NCBI GenBank assembly: GCA_964036195.1
Contig: OZ038451.1
Location: forward strand, 31,575,927 to 31,639,926
Length of the DNA stretch: 64,000 bases
Source: Sphaerolaimus hirsutus
Lineage: Eukaryota > Nematoda > Chromadorea > Monhysterida > Sphaerolaimidae
Reading direction: 5' to 3'
Shown here: piece by piece, positions 1 through 13,600 of the stretch
How positions within the stretch are numbered: the stretch's first letter is position 1
How the letters are laid out: every line of letters starts with the position of its first letter
Notes under the pieces: model-generated
What the model was told of the DNA's origin: nothing
Seen by the model: the letters and a program-made list of their open reading frames with translations, nothing else
The model's database searches: none
Position numbers and translations under genes: made by a program

Positions 1-3000
1 AGTCAATTTCCACAGTCAGATTTCCACAGTCAGATTTCCACGCTCAATTTCCACAGTCAAATTTCCACAGTCAGATTTCCACGCTCAATTTCCACAGTCA
101 AATTTCCATAGTCAGATTTCCATAGTCAGATTTCCACAGTCAGATTTCCACAGTCAGATTTCCACAGTCAGATTTCCACAGTCAGATTTCCACGCTCAAT
201 TTCCACAGTAAAATTTCCACAGTCAGATTTCCACGCTCAATTTCCACAGTCAAATTTCCATAGTCAGATTTCCATAGTCAGATTTCCACAGTCAGATTTC
301 CACAGTCAGATTTCCACAGTCAGATTTCCACAGTCAGATTTCCACGCTCAATTTCCACAGTCAGATTTCCACAGTCAGATTTCCACGCTCAATTTCCACA
401 GTCAAATTTCCACAGTCAGATTTCCACGCTCAATTTCCACAGTCAAATTTCCATAGTCAGATTTCCATAGTCAGATTTCCACAGTCAGATTTCCACAGTC
501 AATTTCCACAGTCAAATTTCCATAGTCAGATTTCCATAGTCAGATTTCCACAGTCAGATTTCCACAGTCAGATTTCCATAGTCAGATTTCCACAGTCAGA
601 TTTCCATAGTCAAATTTCCACGCTCAATTTCCACAGTCAAATTTCCATAGTCAGATTTCCATAGTCAGATTTCCACAGTCAGATTTCCACAGTCAATTTC
701 CACAGTCAAATTTCCATAGTCAGATTTCCACAGTCAGATTTCCACAGTCAATTTCCACAGTCAGATTTCCACAGTCAGATTTCCACACTCAATTTCCACA
801 GTCAAATTCCATAGTTAGATTTCCATAGTCAGATTTCCACAGTCAGATTTCCACAGTCAGATTTCCACGCTCAATTTCCACAGTCAAATTTCCATAGTCA
901 GATTTCCATAGTCAGATTTCCACAGTCAGATTTCCACAGTCAGATTTCCACAGTCAGATTTCCATAGTCAGATTTCCACAGTCAGATTTCCATAGTCAAA
1001 TTTCCACAGTCAATTTCCACAGTCAGATTTCCACAGTCAGATTTCCACAGTCAGATTTCCACAGTCAGATTTCCATAGTCAGATTTCCATAGTCAGATTT
1101 CCACAGTCAATTTCCACAGTCAAATTTCCATAGTCAGATTTCCACAGTCAGATTTCCATAGTCAGATTTCCACAGTCAATTTCCACAGTCAGATTTCCAC
1201 AGTCAGATTTCCACAGTCAGATTTCCACAGTCAGATTTCCATAGTCAGATTTCCACAGTCAGATTTCCACAGTCAGATTTCCATAGTCAGATTTCCACAG
1301 TCAGATTTCCATAGTCAAATTTCCACACTCAATTTCCACAGTCAAATTTCCATAGTCAGATTTCCATAGTCAGATTTCCACAGTCAGATTTCCACAGTCA
1401 ATTTCCACAGTCAAATTTCCATAGTCAGATTTCCACAGTCAGATTTCCACAGTCAATTTCCACAGTCAGATTTCCACAGTCAGATTTCCACACTCAATTT
1501 CCACAGTCAAATTCCATAGTTAGATTTCCATAGTCAGATTTCCACAGTCAGATTTCCACAGTCAGATTTCCACGCTCAATTTCCACAGTCAAATTTCCAT
1601 AGTCAGATTTCCATAGTCAGATTTCCACAGTCAGATTTTCACAGTCAGATTTCCACAGTCAGATTTCCATAGTCAGATTTCCACAGTCAGATTTCCATAG
1701 TCAAATTTCCACAGTTAATTTCCACAGTCAGATTTCCACAGTCAGATTTCCACAGTCAGATTTCCACAGTCAGATTTCCATAGTCAGATTTCCATAGTCA
1801 GATTTCCACAGTCAATTTCCACAGTCAAATTTCCATAGTCAGATTTCCACAGTCAGATTTCCATAGTCAGATTTCCACAGTCAATTTCCACAGTCAGATT
1901 TCCACAGTCAGATTTCCACAGTCAGATTTCCACAGTCAGATTTCCACAGTCAGATTTTCATGCTCAATTTCCACAGTCAAATTTCCACAGTCAGATTTCC
2001 ACAGTCAGATTTCCACAGTCAGATGTCCACAGTCAGATTTCCACGCTCAATTTCCACAGTCAGATTTCCATAGTCAGATTTCCACAGTCAATTTCCACAG
2101 TCAAATTTCCATAGTCAGATTTCCACAGTCAGATTTCCATAGTCAGATTTCCACAGTCAATTTCCACAGTCAGATTTCCACAGTCAGATTTCCACAGTCA
2201 GATTTCCACAGTCAGATTTCCACGCTCAATTTCCACAGTCAAATTTCCATAGTCAGATTTCCACAGTCAGATTTCCACAGTCAGATTTCCACGCTCAATT
2301 TCCACACTCAAATTTCTATAGTCAGATTTCCATAGTCAGATTTCCACAGTCAGATTTCCACAGTCAGATTTCCACAGTCAGATTTCCATAGTCAGATTTC
2401 CACGCTCAATTTCCACAGTCAAATTTCCATAGTCAGATTTCCATAGTCAGATTTCCACAGTCAGATTTCCACAGTCAGATTTCCATAGTCAGATTTCCAC
2501 GCTCAATTTCCACAGTCAAATTTCCACAGTCAGATTTCCACAGTCAGATTTCCACAGTCAGATGTCCACAGTCAGATTTCCACGCTCAATTTCCACAGTC
2601 AGATTTCCATAGTCAGATTTCCACAGTCAATTTCCACAGTCAAATTTCCATAGTCAGATTTCCACAGTCAGATTTCCATAGTCAGATTTCCACAGTCAAT
2701 TTCCACAGTCAGATTTCCACAGTCAGATTTCCACAGTCAGATTTCCACAGTCAGATTTCCACGCTCAATTTCCACAGTCAAATTTCCATAGTCAGATTTC
2801 CACAGTCAGATTTCCACAGTCAGATTTCCACGCTCAATTTCCACAGTCAAATTTCCATAGTCAGATTTCCATAGTCAGATTTCCACAGTCAGATTTCCAC
2901 AATCAGATTTCCACAATCAGATTTCAATAGTCAGATTTCCACAGTCAATTTCCACAGTCAAATTTCCATAGTCAGATTTCCACAGTCAGATTTCCACAGT

Positions 3001-6000
3001 CAATTTCCACAGTCAAATTTCCATAGTCAGATTTCCATAGTCAGATTTCCACAGTCAGATTTCCATAGTCAGATTTCCACAGTCAATTTCCACAGTCAAA
3101 TTTCCATAGTCAGATTTCCACAGTCAGATTTCCACAGTCAATTTCCACAGTCAGATTTCCACAGTCAGATTTCCACGCTCAATTTCCACAGTCAAATTTC
3201 CACAGTCAGATTTCCACGCTCAATTTCCACAGTCAAATTTCCATAGTCAGATTTCCATAGTCAGATTTCCACAGTCAGATTTCCACAGTCAGATTTCCAC
3301 AGTCAGATTTTTATAGTCAGATTTCCACAGTCAATTTCCACAGTCAAATTTCCATAGTCAGATTTCCATAGTCAGATTTCCACAGTCAGATTTCCACAGT
3401 CAGATTTCCATAGTCAGATTTCCACAGTCAAATTTCCATGGTCAGATTTCCATAGTCAGATTTCCACAGTCAGATTTCCACAATCAGATTTCCACAGTCA
3501 GATTTCAATAGTCAGATTTCCACAGTCAATTTCCACAGTCAAATTTCCATAGTCAGATTTCCATAGTCAGATTTCCACAGTCAGATTTCCACAATCAGAT
3601 TTCCACAGTCAGATTTCAATAGTCAGATTTCCACAGTCAATTTCCACAGTCAGATTTCCACAGTCAGATTTCCACGCTCAATTTCCACAGTCAAATTCCA
3701 TAGTCAGATTTCCACAGTCAGATTTCCACAGTCAGATTTCCACGCTCAATGTCCACAGTCAAATTTCCATAGTCAGATTTCCACAGTCAGATTTCCATAG
3801 TCAGATTTCCACAGTCAATTTCCACAGTCAAATTTCCATAGTCAGATTTCCACAGTCAGATTTCCACAGTCAATTTCCACAGTCAGATTTCCACAGTCAG
3901 ATTTCCATAGTCAGATTTCCACAGTCAGATTTCCATAGTCAAATTTACACGCTCAATTTCCACAGTCAAATTTCCATAGTCAGATTTCCATAGTCAGATT
4001 TCCACAGTCAGATTTCCACAGTCAATTTCCACAGTCAAATTTCCATAGTCAGATTTCCACAGTCAGATTTCCACAGTCAATTTCCACAGTCAGATTTCCA
4101 CAGTCAGATTTCCACACTCAATTTCCACAGTCAAATTCCATAGTTAGATTTCCATAGTCAGATTTCCACAGTCAGATTTCCACAGTCAGATTTCCACGCT
4201 CAATTTCCACAGTCAAATTTCCATAGTCAGATTTCCATAGTCAGATTTCCACAGTCAGATTTCCACAGTCAGATTTCCACAGTCAGATTTCCATAGTCAG
4301 ATTTCCACAGTCAGATTTCCATAGTCAAATTTCCACAGTCAATTTCCACAGTCAGATTTCCACAGTCAGATTTCCACAGTCAGATTTCCACAGTCAGATT
4401 TCCATAGTCAGATTTCCACAGTCAGATTTCCATAGTCAGATTTCCACAGTCAGATTTCCACAGTCAATTTCCACAGTCAGATTTCCACAGTCAGATTTCC
4501 ACGCTCAATTTCCACAGTCAAATTCCACAGTCACATTTCCATAGTCAGATTTCCACAGTCAGATTGCCAAAGTCAGATTTCCACGCTCAATTTCCACAGT
4601 CAAATTTCCATAGTCAGATTTCCATAGTCAGATTTCCACAGTCAGATTTCCACAGTCAGATTTCCACAGTCAGATTTCCATAGTCAGATTTCCACAGTCA
4701 GATTTCCATAGTCAGATTTCCACAGTCAATTTCCACAGTCAGATTTCCACAGTCAGATTTCCACAGTCAGATTTCCATGCTCAATTTCCACAGTCAAATT
4801 TCCATAGTCAAATTTCCATAGTCAGATTTCCATAGTCAGATTTCCACAGTCAATTTCCACAGTCAGATTTCCACAGTCAGATTTCCATAGTCAGATTTTT
4901 ACAGTCAATTTCCACAGTCAGATTTCTACAGTCAGATTTCCACGCTCAATTTCCACAGTCAAATTTCCATAGTCAGATTTCCACAGTCAGATTTCCACAG
5001 TCAGATTTCCATGCTCAATTTCCACAGTCAAATTTCCATAGTCAGATTTCCATAGTCAGATTTCCACAGTCAATTTCCACAGTCAGATTTCCACAGTCAG
5101 ATTTCCACAGTCAGATTTCCACAGTCAATTTCCACAGTCAGATTTCCACAGTCAGATTTCCATAGTCAGATTTTTACAGTCAATTTCCACAGTCAGATTT
5201 CTACTGTCAGATTTCCACGCTCAATTTCCACAGTCAAATTTCCATAGTCAGATTTCCATAGTCAGATTTTTACAGTCAATTTCCACAGTCAGATTTCTAC
5301 AGTCAGATTTCCACGCTCAATTTCCACAGTCAAATTTCCATAGTCAGATTTCCACAGTCAGATTTCCACAGTCAGATTTCCATGCTCAATTTCCACAGTC
5401 AAATTTCCATAGTCAGATTTCCATAGTCAGATTTCCACAGTCAATTTCCACAGTCAGATTTCCACAGTCAGATTTCCACAGTCAGATTTCCACAGTCAGA
5501 TTTCCACGCTCAATTTCCACAGTCAAATTCCACAGTCACATTTCCATAGTCAGATTTCCACAGTCAGATTGCCAAAGTCAGATTTCCACGCTCAATTTCC
5601 ACAGTCAAATTTCCATAGTCAGATTTCCATAGTCAGATTTCCACAGTCAGATTTCCACAGTCGGATTTCCACAGTCAGATTTCCATAGTCAGATTTCCAC
5701 AGTCAGATTTCCATAGTCAGATTTCCACAGTCAATTTCCATAGTCAGATTTCCACAGTCAGATTTCCACAGTCAGATTTCCATGCTCAATTTCCACAGTC
5801 AAATTTCCATAGTCAGATTTCCATAGTCAGATTTCCACAGTCAATTTCCACAGTCAGATTTCCACAGTCAGATTTCCACAGTCAGATTTCCACAGTCAGA
5901 TTTCCACGCTCAATTTCCACAGTCAAATTCCACAGTCACATTTCCATAGTCAGATTTCCACAGTCAGATTGCCAAAGTCAGATTTCCACGCTCAATTTCC

Positions 6001-8757
6001 ACAGTCAAATTTCCATAGTCAGATTTCCATAGTCAGATTTCCACAGTCAGATTTCCATAGTCAGATTTCCACAGTCAATTTCCACAGTCAGATTTCCACA
6101 GTCAGATTTCCACAGTCAGATTTCCACGCTCAATTTCCACAGTCAAATTTCCATAGTCAAATTTCCATAGTCAGATTTCCATAGTCAGATTTCCACAGTC
6201 AATTTCCACAGTCAGATTTCCACAGTCAGATTTCCATAGTCAGATTTTTACAGTCAATTTCCACAGTCAGATTTCTACAGTCAGATTTCCACGCTCAATT
6301 TCCACAGTCAAATTTCCATAGTCAGATTTCCACAGTCAGATTTCCACAGTCAATTTCCACAGTCAGATTTCCACAGTCAGATTTCCATAGTCAGATTTTT
6401 ACAGTCAATTTCCACAGTCAGATTTCTACTGTCAGATTTCCACGCTCAATTTCCACAGTCAAATTTCCATAGTCAGATTTCCATAGTCAGATTTTTACAG
6501 TCAATTTCCACAGTCAGATTTCTACAGTCAGATTTCCACGCTCAATTTCCACAGTCAAATTTCCATAGTCAGATTTCCACAGTCAGATTTCCACAGTCAG
6601 ATTTCCATGCTCAATTTCCACAGTCAATTTCCACAGTCAGATTTCCACAGTCAGATTTCCACGCTCAATTTCCACAGTCAAATTCCACAGTCACATTTCC
6701 ATAGTCAGATTTCCACAGTCAGATTGCCAAAGTCAGATTTCCACGCTCAATTTCCACAGTCAAATTTCCATAGTCAGATTTCCATAGTCACATTTCCACA
6801 GTCAGATTTCCACAGTCAGATTTCCACAGTCAGATTTCCATAGTCAGATTTCCACAGTCAGATTTCCATAGTCAGATTTCCACAGTCAATTTCCACAGTC
6901 AGATTTCCACAGTCAGATTTCCACAGTCAGATTTCCATGCTCAATTTCCACAGTCAAATTTCCATAGTCAAATTTCCATAGTCAGATTTCCATAGTCAGA
7001 TTTCCACAGTCAATTTCCACAGTCAGATTTCCACAGTCAGATTTCCATAGTCAGATTTTTACAGTCAATTTCCACAGTCAGATTTCTACAGTCAGATTTC
7101 CACGCTCAATTTCCACAGTCAAATTTCCATAGTCAGATTTCCACAGTCAGATTTCCACAGTCAATTTCCACAGTCAGATTTCCACAGTCAGATTTCCATA
7201 GTCAGATTTTTACAGTCAATTTCCACAGTCAGATTTCTACTGTCAGATTTCCACGCTCAATTTCCACAGTCAAATTTCCATAGTCAGATTTCCATAGTCA
7301 GATTTTTACAGTCAATTTCCACAGTCAGATTTCTACAGTCAGATTTCCACGCTCAATTTCCACAGTCAAATTTCCATAGTCAGATTTCCACAGTCAGATT
7401 TCCACAGTCAGATTTCCATGCTCAATTTCCACAGTCAAATTTCCATAGTCAGATTTCCATAGTCAGATTTCCACAGTCAATTTCCACAGTCAGATTTCCA
7501 CAGTCAGATTTCCACAGTCAGATTTCCACAGTCAGATTTCCACGCTCAATTTCCACAGTCAAATTCCACAGTCACATTTCCATAGTCAGATTTCCACAGT
7601 CAGATTGCCAAAGTCAGATTTCCACGCTCAATTTCCACAGTCAAATTTCCATAGTCAGATTTCCATAGTCAGATTTCCACAGTCAGATTTCCACAGTCGG
7701 ATTTCCACAGTCAGATTTCCATAGTCAGATTTCCACAGTCAGATTTCCATAGTCAGATTTCCACAGTCAATTTCCACAGTCAGATTTCCACAGTCAGATT
7801 TCCACAGTCAGATTTCCACGCTCAATTTCCACAGTCAAATTTCCATAGTCAAATTTCCATAGTCAGATTTCCATAGTCAGATTTCCACAGTCAATTTCCA
7901 CAGTCAGATTTCCACAGTCAGATTTCCATAGTCAGATTTTTACAGTCAATTTCCACAGTCAGATTTCTACAGTCAGATTTCCACGCTCAATTTCCACAGT
8001 CAAATTTCCATAGTCAGATTTCCACAGTCAGATTTCCACAGTCAATTTCCACAGTCAGATTTCCACAGTCAGATTTCCATAGTCAGATTTTTACAGTCAA
8101 TTTCCACAGTCAGATTTCTACTGTCAGATTTCCACGCTCAATTTCCACAGTCAAATTTCCATAGTCAGATTTCCATAGTCAGATTTTTACAGTCAATTTC
8201 CACAGTCAGATTTCTACAGTCAGATTTCCACGCTCAATTTCCACAGTCAAATTTCCATAGTCAGATTTCCACAGTCAGATTTCCACAGTCAGATTTCCAT
8301 GCTCAATTTCCACAGTCAAATTTCCATAGTCAGATTTCCATAGTCAGATTTCCACAGTCAATTTCCACAGTCAGATTTCCACAGTCAGATTTCCACAGTC
8401 AGATTTCCACGCTCAATTTCCACAGTCAAATTTCCATAGTCAGATTTCCATAGTCAGATTTTTACAGTCAATTTCCACAGTCAGATTTCTACAGTCAGAT
8501 TTCCACGCTCAATTTCCACAGTCAAATTTCCATAGTCAGATTTCCATAGTCAGATTTTTACAGTCAATTTCCACAGTCAGATTTCTACAGTCAGATTTCC
8601 ACGCTCAATTTCCACAGTCAGATTTCCACAGTCAGATTTCCATGCTCAATTTCCACAGTCAAATTTCCATAGTCAGATTTCCATAGTCAGATTTCCACAG
8701 TCAATTTCCACAGTCAGATTTCCATAGTCAGATTTCCACGCTCAATTTCCACAGTCA
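1..8757. repeat. Satellite array, ~14 bp unit (left block)
   Basis: This is an uninterrupted tandem array of a 14-bp unit that reads roughly cagtcagatttcca, with recurring variants: tagtca for cagtca, a 13-bp form lacking one base (cagtcaatttcca), and a cgctcaatttcca form. Variant units recur in fixed order. For example the block containing cacatttcc plus gattgccaaag appears near 4525, 5530, 5930, 6690 and 7565, so a higher-order repeat of several hundred bases lies above the 14-mer. Apparent open frames are by-products of the period and are not genes. The array runs off the left edge and stops abruptly at the LTR at 8758. Confidence 0.98.
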
Positions 8758-10054
8758 TGTGATGAAGCCACCAAAGTCAGCGTCTTCTACCACCGAATCC
8801 GGCAACTCCAAGACCGTAGTGAGAAACGGCCTTTTGAGTGGTTGATTTCCCGTTGTAGTTGAACGTCCACTTGCCGACAGCCAAGTCGAGTTTATTTCGT
8901 AGTTGCGTGTTGAAAAGGGGTTTCAAGATTGTTTCAGGTACTTTATTTCGATCAGATACAGCGTGTTACAAAAGCGCAAAGCCTAGCGAGCTTCCTAGTC
9001 GAAGTTTCTATCGCTAGCTTATTTTCTGGGTCGGGACTGGGTCATAAGACTGAAGTAAAAACTTCCAAAGTAGCTAAGACACGGAAATCATGTATAGAAA
9101 CATTAATACAGTAACTTCCTAATACAAATGCACAAATAAGTAGTAAATGCAATAATAAGATACGTTTAGCCAAGACAGTTGGCTTATTTTACGCGTTCAT
9201 ACATTCAAATAATTATGGTAAAGAAATACCAGGTACAAATTGGGCTAATAGAAAAACTATTAATCTTACGAGGCGCGAAGTCGGCAAACTTGGCTGATTT
9301 ACTAATCTGTTCCAATTTGTCAGAAAACATTGACGCACATTGGAACTAATATAATAGGGTTTGGAAATTGTAGATAGTGGTGTAAATGTTCCTAATGACG
9401 TAAATAGAACAGGGTATATTCAATATAATAATAATCACTTCCTGGAAACGTATGTTAAATAATCTAGCAAATTGGGACTTATTCGAGGTAAATGGGTATT
9501 GTAATTGAGCAGGGTCTATAATATATTCAGCTTGAGCAGGGTATTATAAATATCAATATAATATGAGTAGTGAGCAGGGTTATGCTAATTATGCCTACGC
9601 AAAGGGCTTCGTAAATACGTACAGTAAATGCTAGTTGCGCGCAGGGCGCTAATTCTCTATTAGGACGCTGGCCAAAGTAAATACGTAGCACATAATATAA
9701 TTACAAGATTTGAGTTTGTCAACTTGCAAGTAAACCATGTAAATGTATATATAATAATGATCAGAAAATTACAGCGAGTTGAATGAGCCTAATTTCATAT
9801 TAATACACCTAATAATAACTTATTTGACCTTTTAACTTAAATATTCCATATAAACATATCAAATACTTAAAATACACTTTCCTAATTGAATATTCTCCAT
9901 GGATAAATAATATAGTGCAGGAAATATATTTTGCGTGGTAAATAATTATAGTGCATGAAAAGTAAAATAGTGCAAATAAGTATATGTGCAAATATGAGCC
10001 TAATTATCAAATCTCTGTATTTCTTTATCCATCCATTTTGCCACGGTCAGCACA
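8758..10054 (-). repeat. 3' LTR of the left BEL/Pao copy (minus orientation)
   Basis: This 1297-bp block is the reverse complement of 54797-56094, with a modest number of mismatches and small gaps by eye. Read on the minus strand it starts TGTGCTGACC and ends CATCACA, so it has the TG...CA ends of an LTR. It follows the env-like region of the minus-strand element, as a 3' LTR should. On the plus-strand side it directly touches satellite sequence at 8757. A clean target-site duplication cannot be checked because the other end of this copy is missing. Confidence 0.92.
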
Positions 10055-10096
10055 CTCCGGGCGGAAGAGTTGCTGCACCTCGTTGTTGCAGCAACG

Positions 10097-10690
10097 TCAC
10101 ATGCTGGTGGTGGTGGGCGCCAACGTGATGAGTGGCATCTCCACGGTCGCCTCGGTGGTGAATGTGGTTGTGCGCGAAGTCGTGGGCGTGCGCGAAATCG
10201 TAGGTCCAGTTGCTGGTGATGCCAACGCCAACCTAGCCTGATGATGAAACAGGTAGTTGCCCGTATCGCTTCCTGCGCGTTCGCGTGAGGTGAATTTGCG
10301 GATATCAGGCATGTGAACACTGTCTCTGTTCCTGGCTCTGACTTGTCCCTCATCAGCTGAACTTTCATCTGGCTGAACGTATGCTGATAGTGACTTTGCC
10401 ATTCTGTCCTCTGTTTCTGCTCTCCTGGCAAATCTGACTGACTGTGTTGAATTGGATCTGGCTCTTCTCTTGATTGCTGGTCTCAACTCTGTCTTGCGCA
10501 CTTTTCTCTGTGGATAATTGGTCTCTTTCTGAGTTGATTTCTTGATGGTATATCTGACGGCTCTGAAGCATAGCCATATGCATTTGAACGGACACACTAT
10601 GCATTTCCATATGCATGTGTAGATGCATGGTGGAATCACTGGTTTTCCGGTGGCAATTCTCCAATTGTACCACAGGTATCCTGCAGCTAC
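10097..10690 (-). pseudogene. Env C-terminal tail, out of frame with the left Pol-Env ORF
   Basis: The main Pol-Env frame stops at 10687 inside its C-terminal hydrophobic stretch. The frame next to it is open from that point to 10097 on the minus strand. It continues with an aliphatic/aromatic segment, then a Cys-rich stretch (CIYTCIWKCIVC), then a long basic and Ser/Thr-rich tail with many Arg and Lys. That is the order expected after a membrane anchor of a viral-type envelope protein: anchor, juxtamembrane cysteines, cytoplasmic tail. I infer a small indel near 10690-10700 in this copy. The alternative is that the stop at 10687 is genuine and the downstream frame is chance. The right copy cannot decide because the window ends first. 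Confidence 0.5.
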
Positions 10691-13600
10691 AATTCCAGCA
10701 GGATTGTGATTCCCAGCAGCATTGCTATGGTGTTGATGATCACTTGAAAGGGTCCTTTCAGCATTCCTCCCATAAAGTTGGTGTACCCTTTTGACACTCC
10801 AGATATGTAGTGTCCATATGCTTTGCCAATTCCTGCTGCTGTCTGTCCAATTCCAGCTCCAATGCCTTCTATTGAATTTCTGATAACTCTAGGATTCAAT
10901 GACATGTCTGCTGTGTAGTCGATTAACTGATTTTGTACATGCTCTAAATTCTGTAGTCTCTGAATCTGGCCTCTGACATCCATGAAATTGGTCGCTCTGT
11001 TGACAATGTTGGTGAACAGGTGAGGCGCGTCAAACGTGAAGGCCTGCCACTGTCCTTTCCATGTCATTTCAATTGGCGTCTCTGTGACATGCACCATTCC
11101 ATGTGCAAACTTCCACTGTCCATGTTCATTTCTGTACAGGTGCAATGTGGTGTGGCTGCAGTCCTCTTCTGGTGATTTCTCCACCAGGTCTCTGCTGCCT
11201 GGGCTCTTGAACCACAAGGGCCCGTCTTTGTCCAATCTCATTGGTGTGTACTTGTAACATGTATCTTCCACTTTTCCTGTCTGATAAATTATGTATGGCT
11301 GCACTTCTTTGCATTCCCAAAACATAATTGCTTCTCCAGCCCATTCTGCATGAACATCCTGTCTTCCCAGCATGGCTTGAATCCCCAATGTTGGATCGAT
11401 GCGGAAAAGCTGAGTCAACATGTCCAGCTGGTACTTGCGAAGTTGACATAGCTGATGCCATACAATCGCAAATTGTGCCTGAGTCATCTCTCTGACCAAA
11501 TGTTGCAGGAACTGAAACTTGGAGTTTCTGTCGTCCAATCTGGCATACAATGTTCCACTGATTGTCGACTCTCTTGCTTCCACTATCTTTCCTGGCATTG
11601 CCCATTCCACAGGCACATCTTCTCTTCTGTCAAACTGGATGAATACACCTCCTTGATCGGTGTAGTATGTGTCTCCCGGAACACATTCTGAACCAATTGG
11701 CCTCTTTGTCTTGTTGCTGTGGGAGTATGCTGCTTGCAACTTTGACACAATAATTGTCTGGCCAGATATTTCTGCTTTGAATCTGCCAATTCTCTCATAT
11801 GCACATTGATGCTTGAAGTTCTCCGTATCCCACACTGTGATTCCATAATTGTGGTCTCTGCAATGTCCCATCATGGCTCTGCATTGGCTGAAATCTTGCA
11901 AGTCGCTGATTACAGTCTTTCCATCAAGTGAAGCCACGGTTCCTTCTTCCATGTAGAAGTTACTGACGACATTTTCTTTGTCATGACAACACCATGAATA
12001 TTCCACTTTCAAGGTTTGATTGGTTGTCCACACTCTGGGCTCCATTTCCACCAAAGGTGTTCCTCTGAACATCTTGTGAATTCTTGCATAGTTACAGGCT
12101 ACCACGCCAACTTGCTGGTATTTCTCAAAATTGCCTGTAATGCCTTTCGCTCCCCAGAAACTGGTGTGTGTGATGATTTCTTTGATTCTGATGTAGCATC
12201 TGTATGCTTTCTCTTTCTGTGGAATCTGTCTCTGTGCATAAAGTGTAACTTTCATTGCCTTGACAAAATTCCTTGGTGGGATATGGCACTGCACTTCTTC
12301 AGGAACTGTAAGCGCATGTCCATGCCTTCCACTGGTGCAAATCTGATACTTCTGGCTTTGTGAGCTGATCACTTGTTCCACAGGATGATCCTTGATTGCA
12401 TCCTTGAATCTCTCATAAGTCTGCATTTCTCTGACAGATTTTGGTGGCCATTCTGAAGGTAAAGGCGGCAATCCATGATGCGCTGCCAATGATGGTGGCC
12501 TTACTGTCGAGGTTTCTACAACGTATGTTCTGGAAAATACTTCGCTGTAAGCCTTGCCGGCTTCTCTCAGCGTTGCTGACTCTGACATGCCTGTCAGCAT
12601 CAACACCATGCACAGCATTCCAATCACCAGACTGCTGGTGGTTGCTGTGGTTTTCCCTGTCACACTTCTCAGAACTCTGTCTGATGCTGAGTTCCTTTGA
12701 GCAGGGTTTGGCATAGGGTCTCTGGTTGGATTCTGATTTCTGACATATTTCTGGACAATTGCTGGGTCCAGTAAATCCACTTTGACTGTCACTGCTGTCT
12801 CTGGGATATCCATTGTCTTTGAATTGATTTCCAGTGGATACAATTGATTGAGTGGTCTGCTGACCACATTTCTGTTGGCAGTTCTGACTTTTGCTGAGCA
12901 AATCTGTCCATCTTTGCTGGGCTCTAACTGCTCGATGCGACCCATCTTCCATGCACCTCTGGGCATGTTCTCTTCATAAATCAGCACAACTTCATTTTCT
13001 TTGGGTTCTTGAGTCGCTGTCAATCTGCCATGTTTGTGTGTCACCTGAGTCCTTTCCCTCAAGCTCGGGATGTACTCTTGATGCCACAAGTCCCAAAACT
13101 TATCCAAAGTTTGCTGGGTTGTCTCCCAATATTTCTGCAGTTTTGCTGCGTTATCCATTTTGGGCACAAATTCTCCATCTTTGTCTGCATCAAACCGTGG
13201 TGCTCCAATCTGACCTTCCCCTGTCAGGAAGTCTTTCGGTGTCAGCACTCTGAGACTCTTCACATCACCATAGATGTAAGAGATTGGCCTGCTATTGATC
13301 ACTGCCTCAACTTCTGGCAAAAGTGTCAATAATTCTTGCAGGGTTAACATTCTGTGCCCCACAGCTGCTTTGAAATGTTTCTTGGTGATGCCTACCATTC
13401 TCTCATAGACTCCTCCTTGCCATGGTGCCATAGGAGTAGTCATATTCCACTGGATTTGTTGCTGTGAGCAGTATGTCTGTACTGCTCCACTTTTGACCAT
13501 TTCTGACCATTCTTTCCCAGTATTAATGGCCTTGTCAGTGCTTAAGCTGAGCACTTTCTCTGTCAACTTGAATTGCGTTGCATTGTCTGAAATCACTGCC

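Noticed and set aside
5969-6843. Open frames of 71-78 codons in the satellite
   Set aside because: They repeat the same SDFHSQIST-like pattern dictated by the 14-bp period and have no independent signal.
1-8757. CRISPR-like array
   Set aside because: The units are contiguous with no unique spacers and the genome is eukaryotic.
10000-10241. Frames at the LTR/env-tail boundary on both strands
   Set aside because: They are shadows of the LTR start and of the Env tail frame; both stop inside the LTR.
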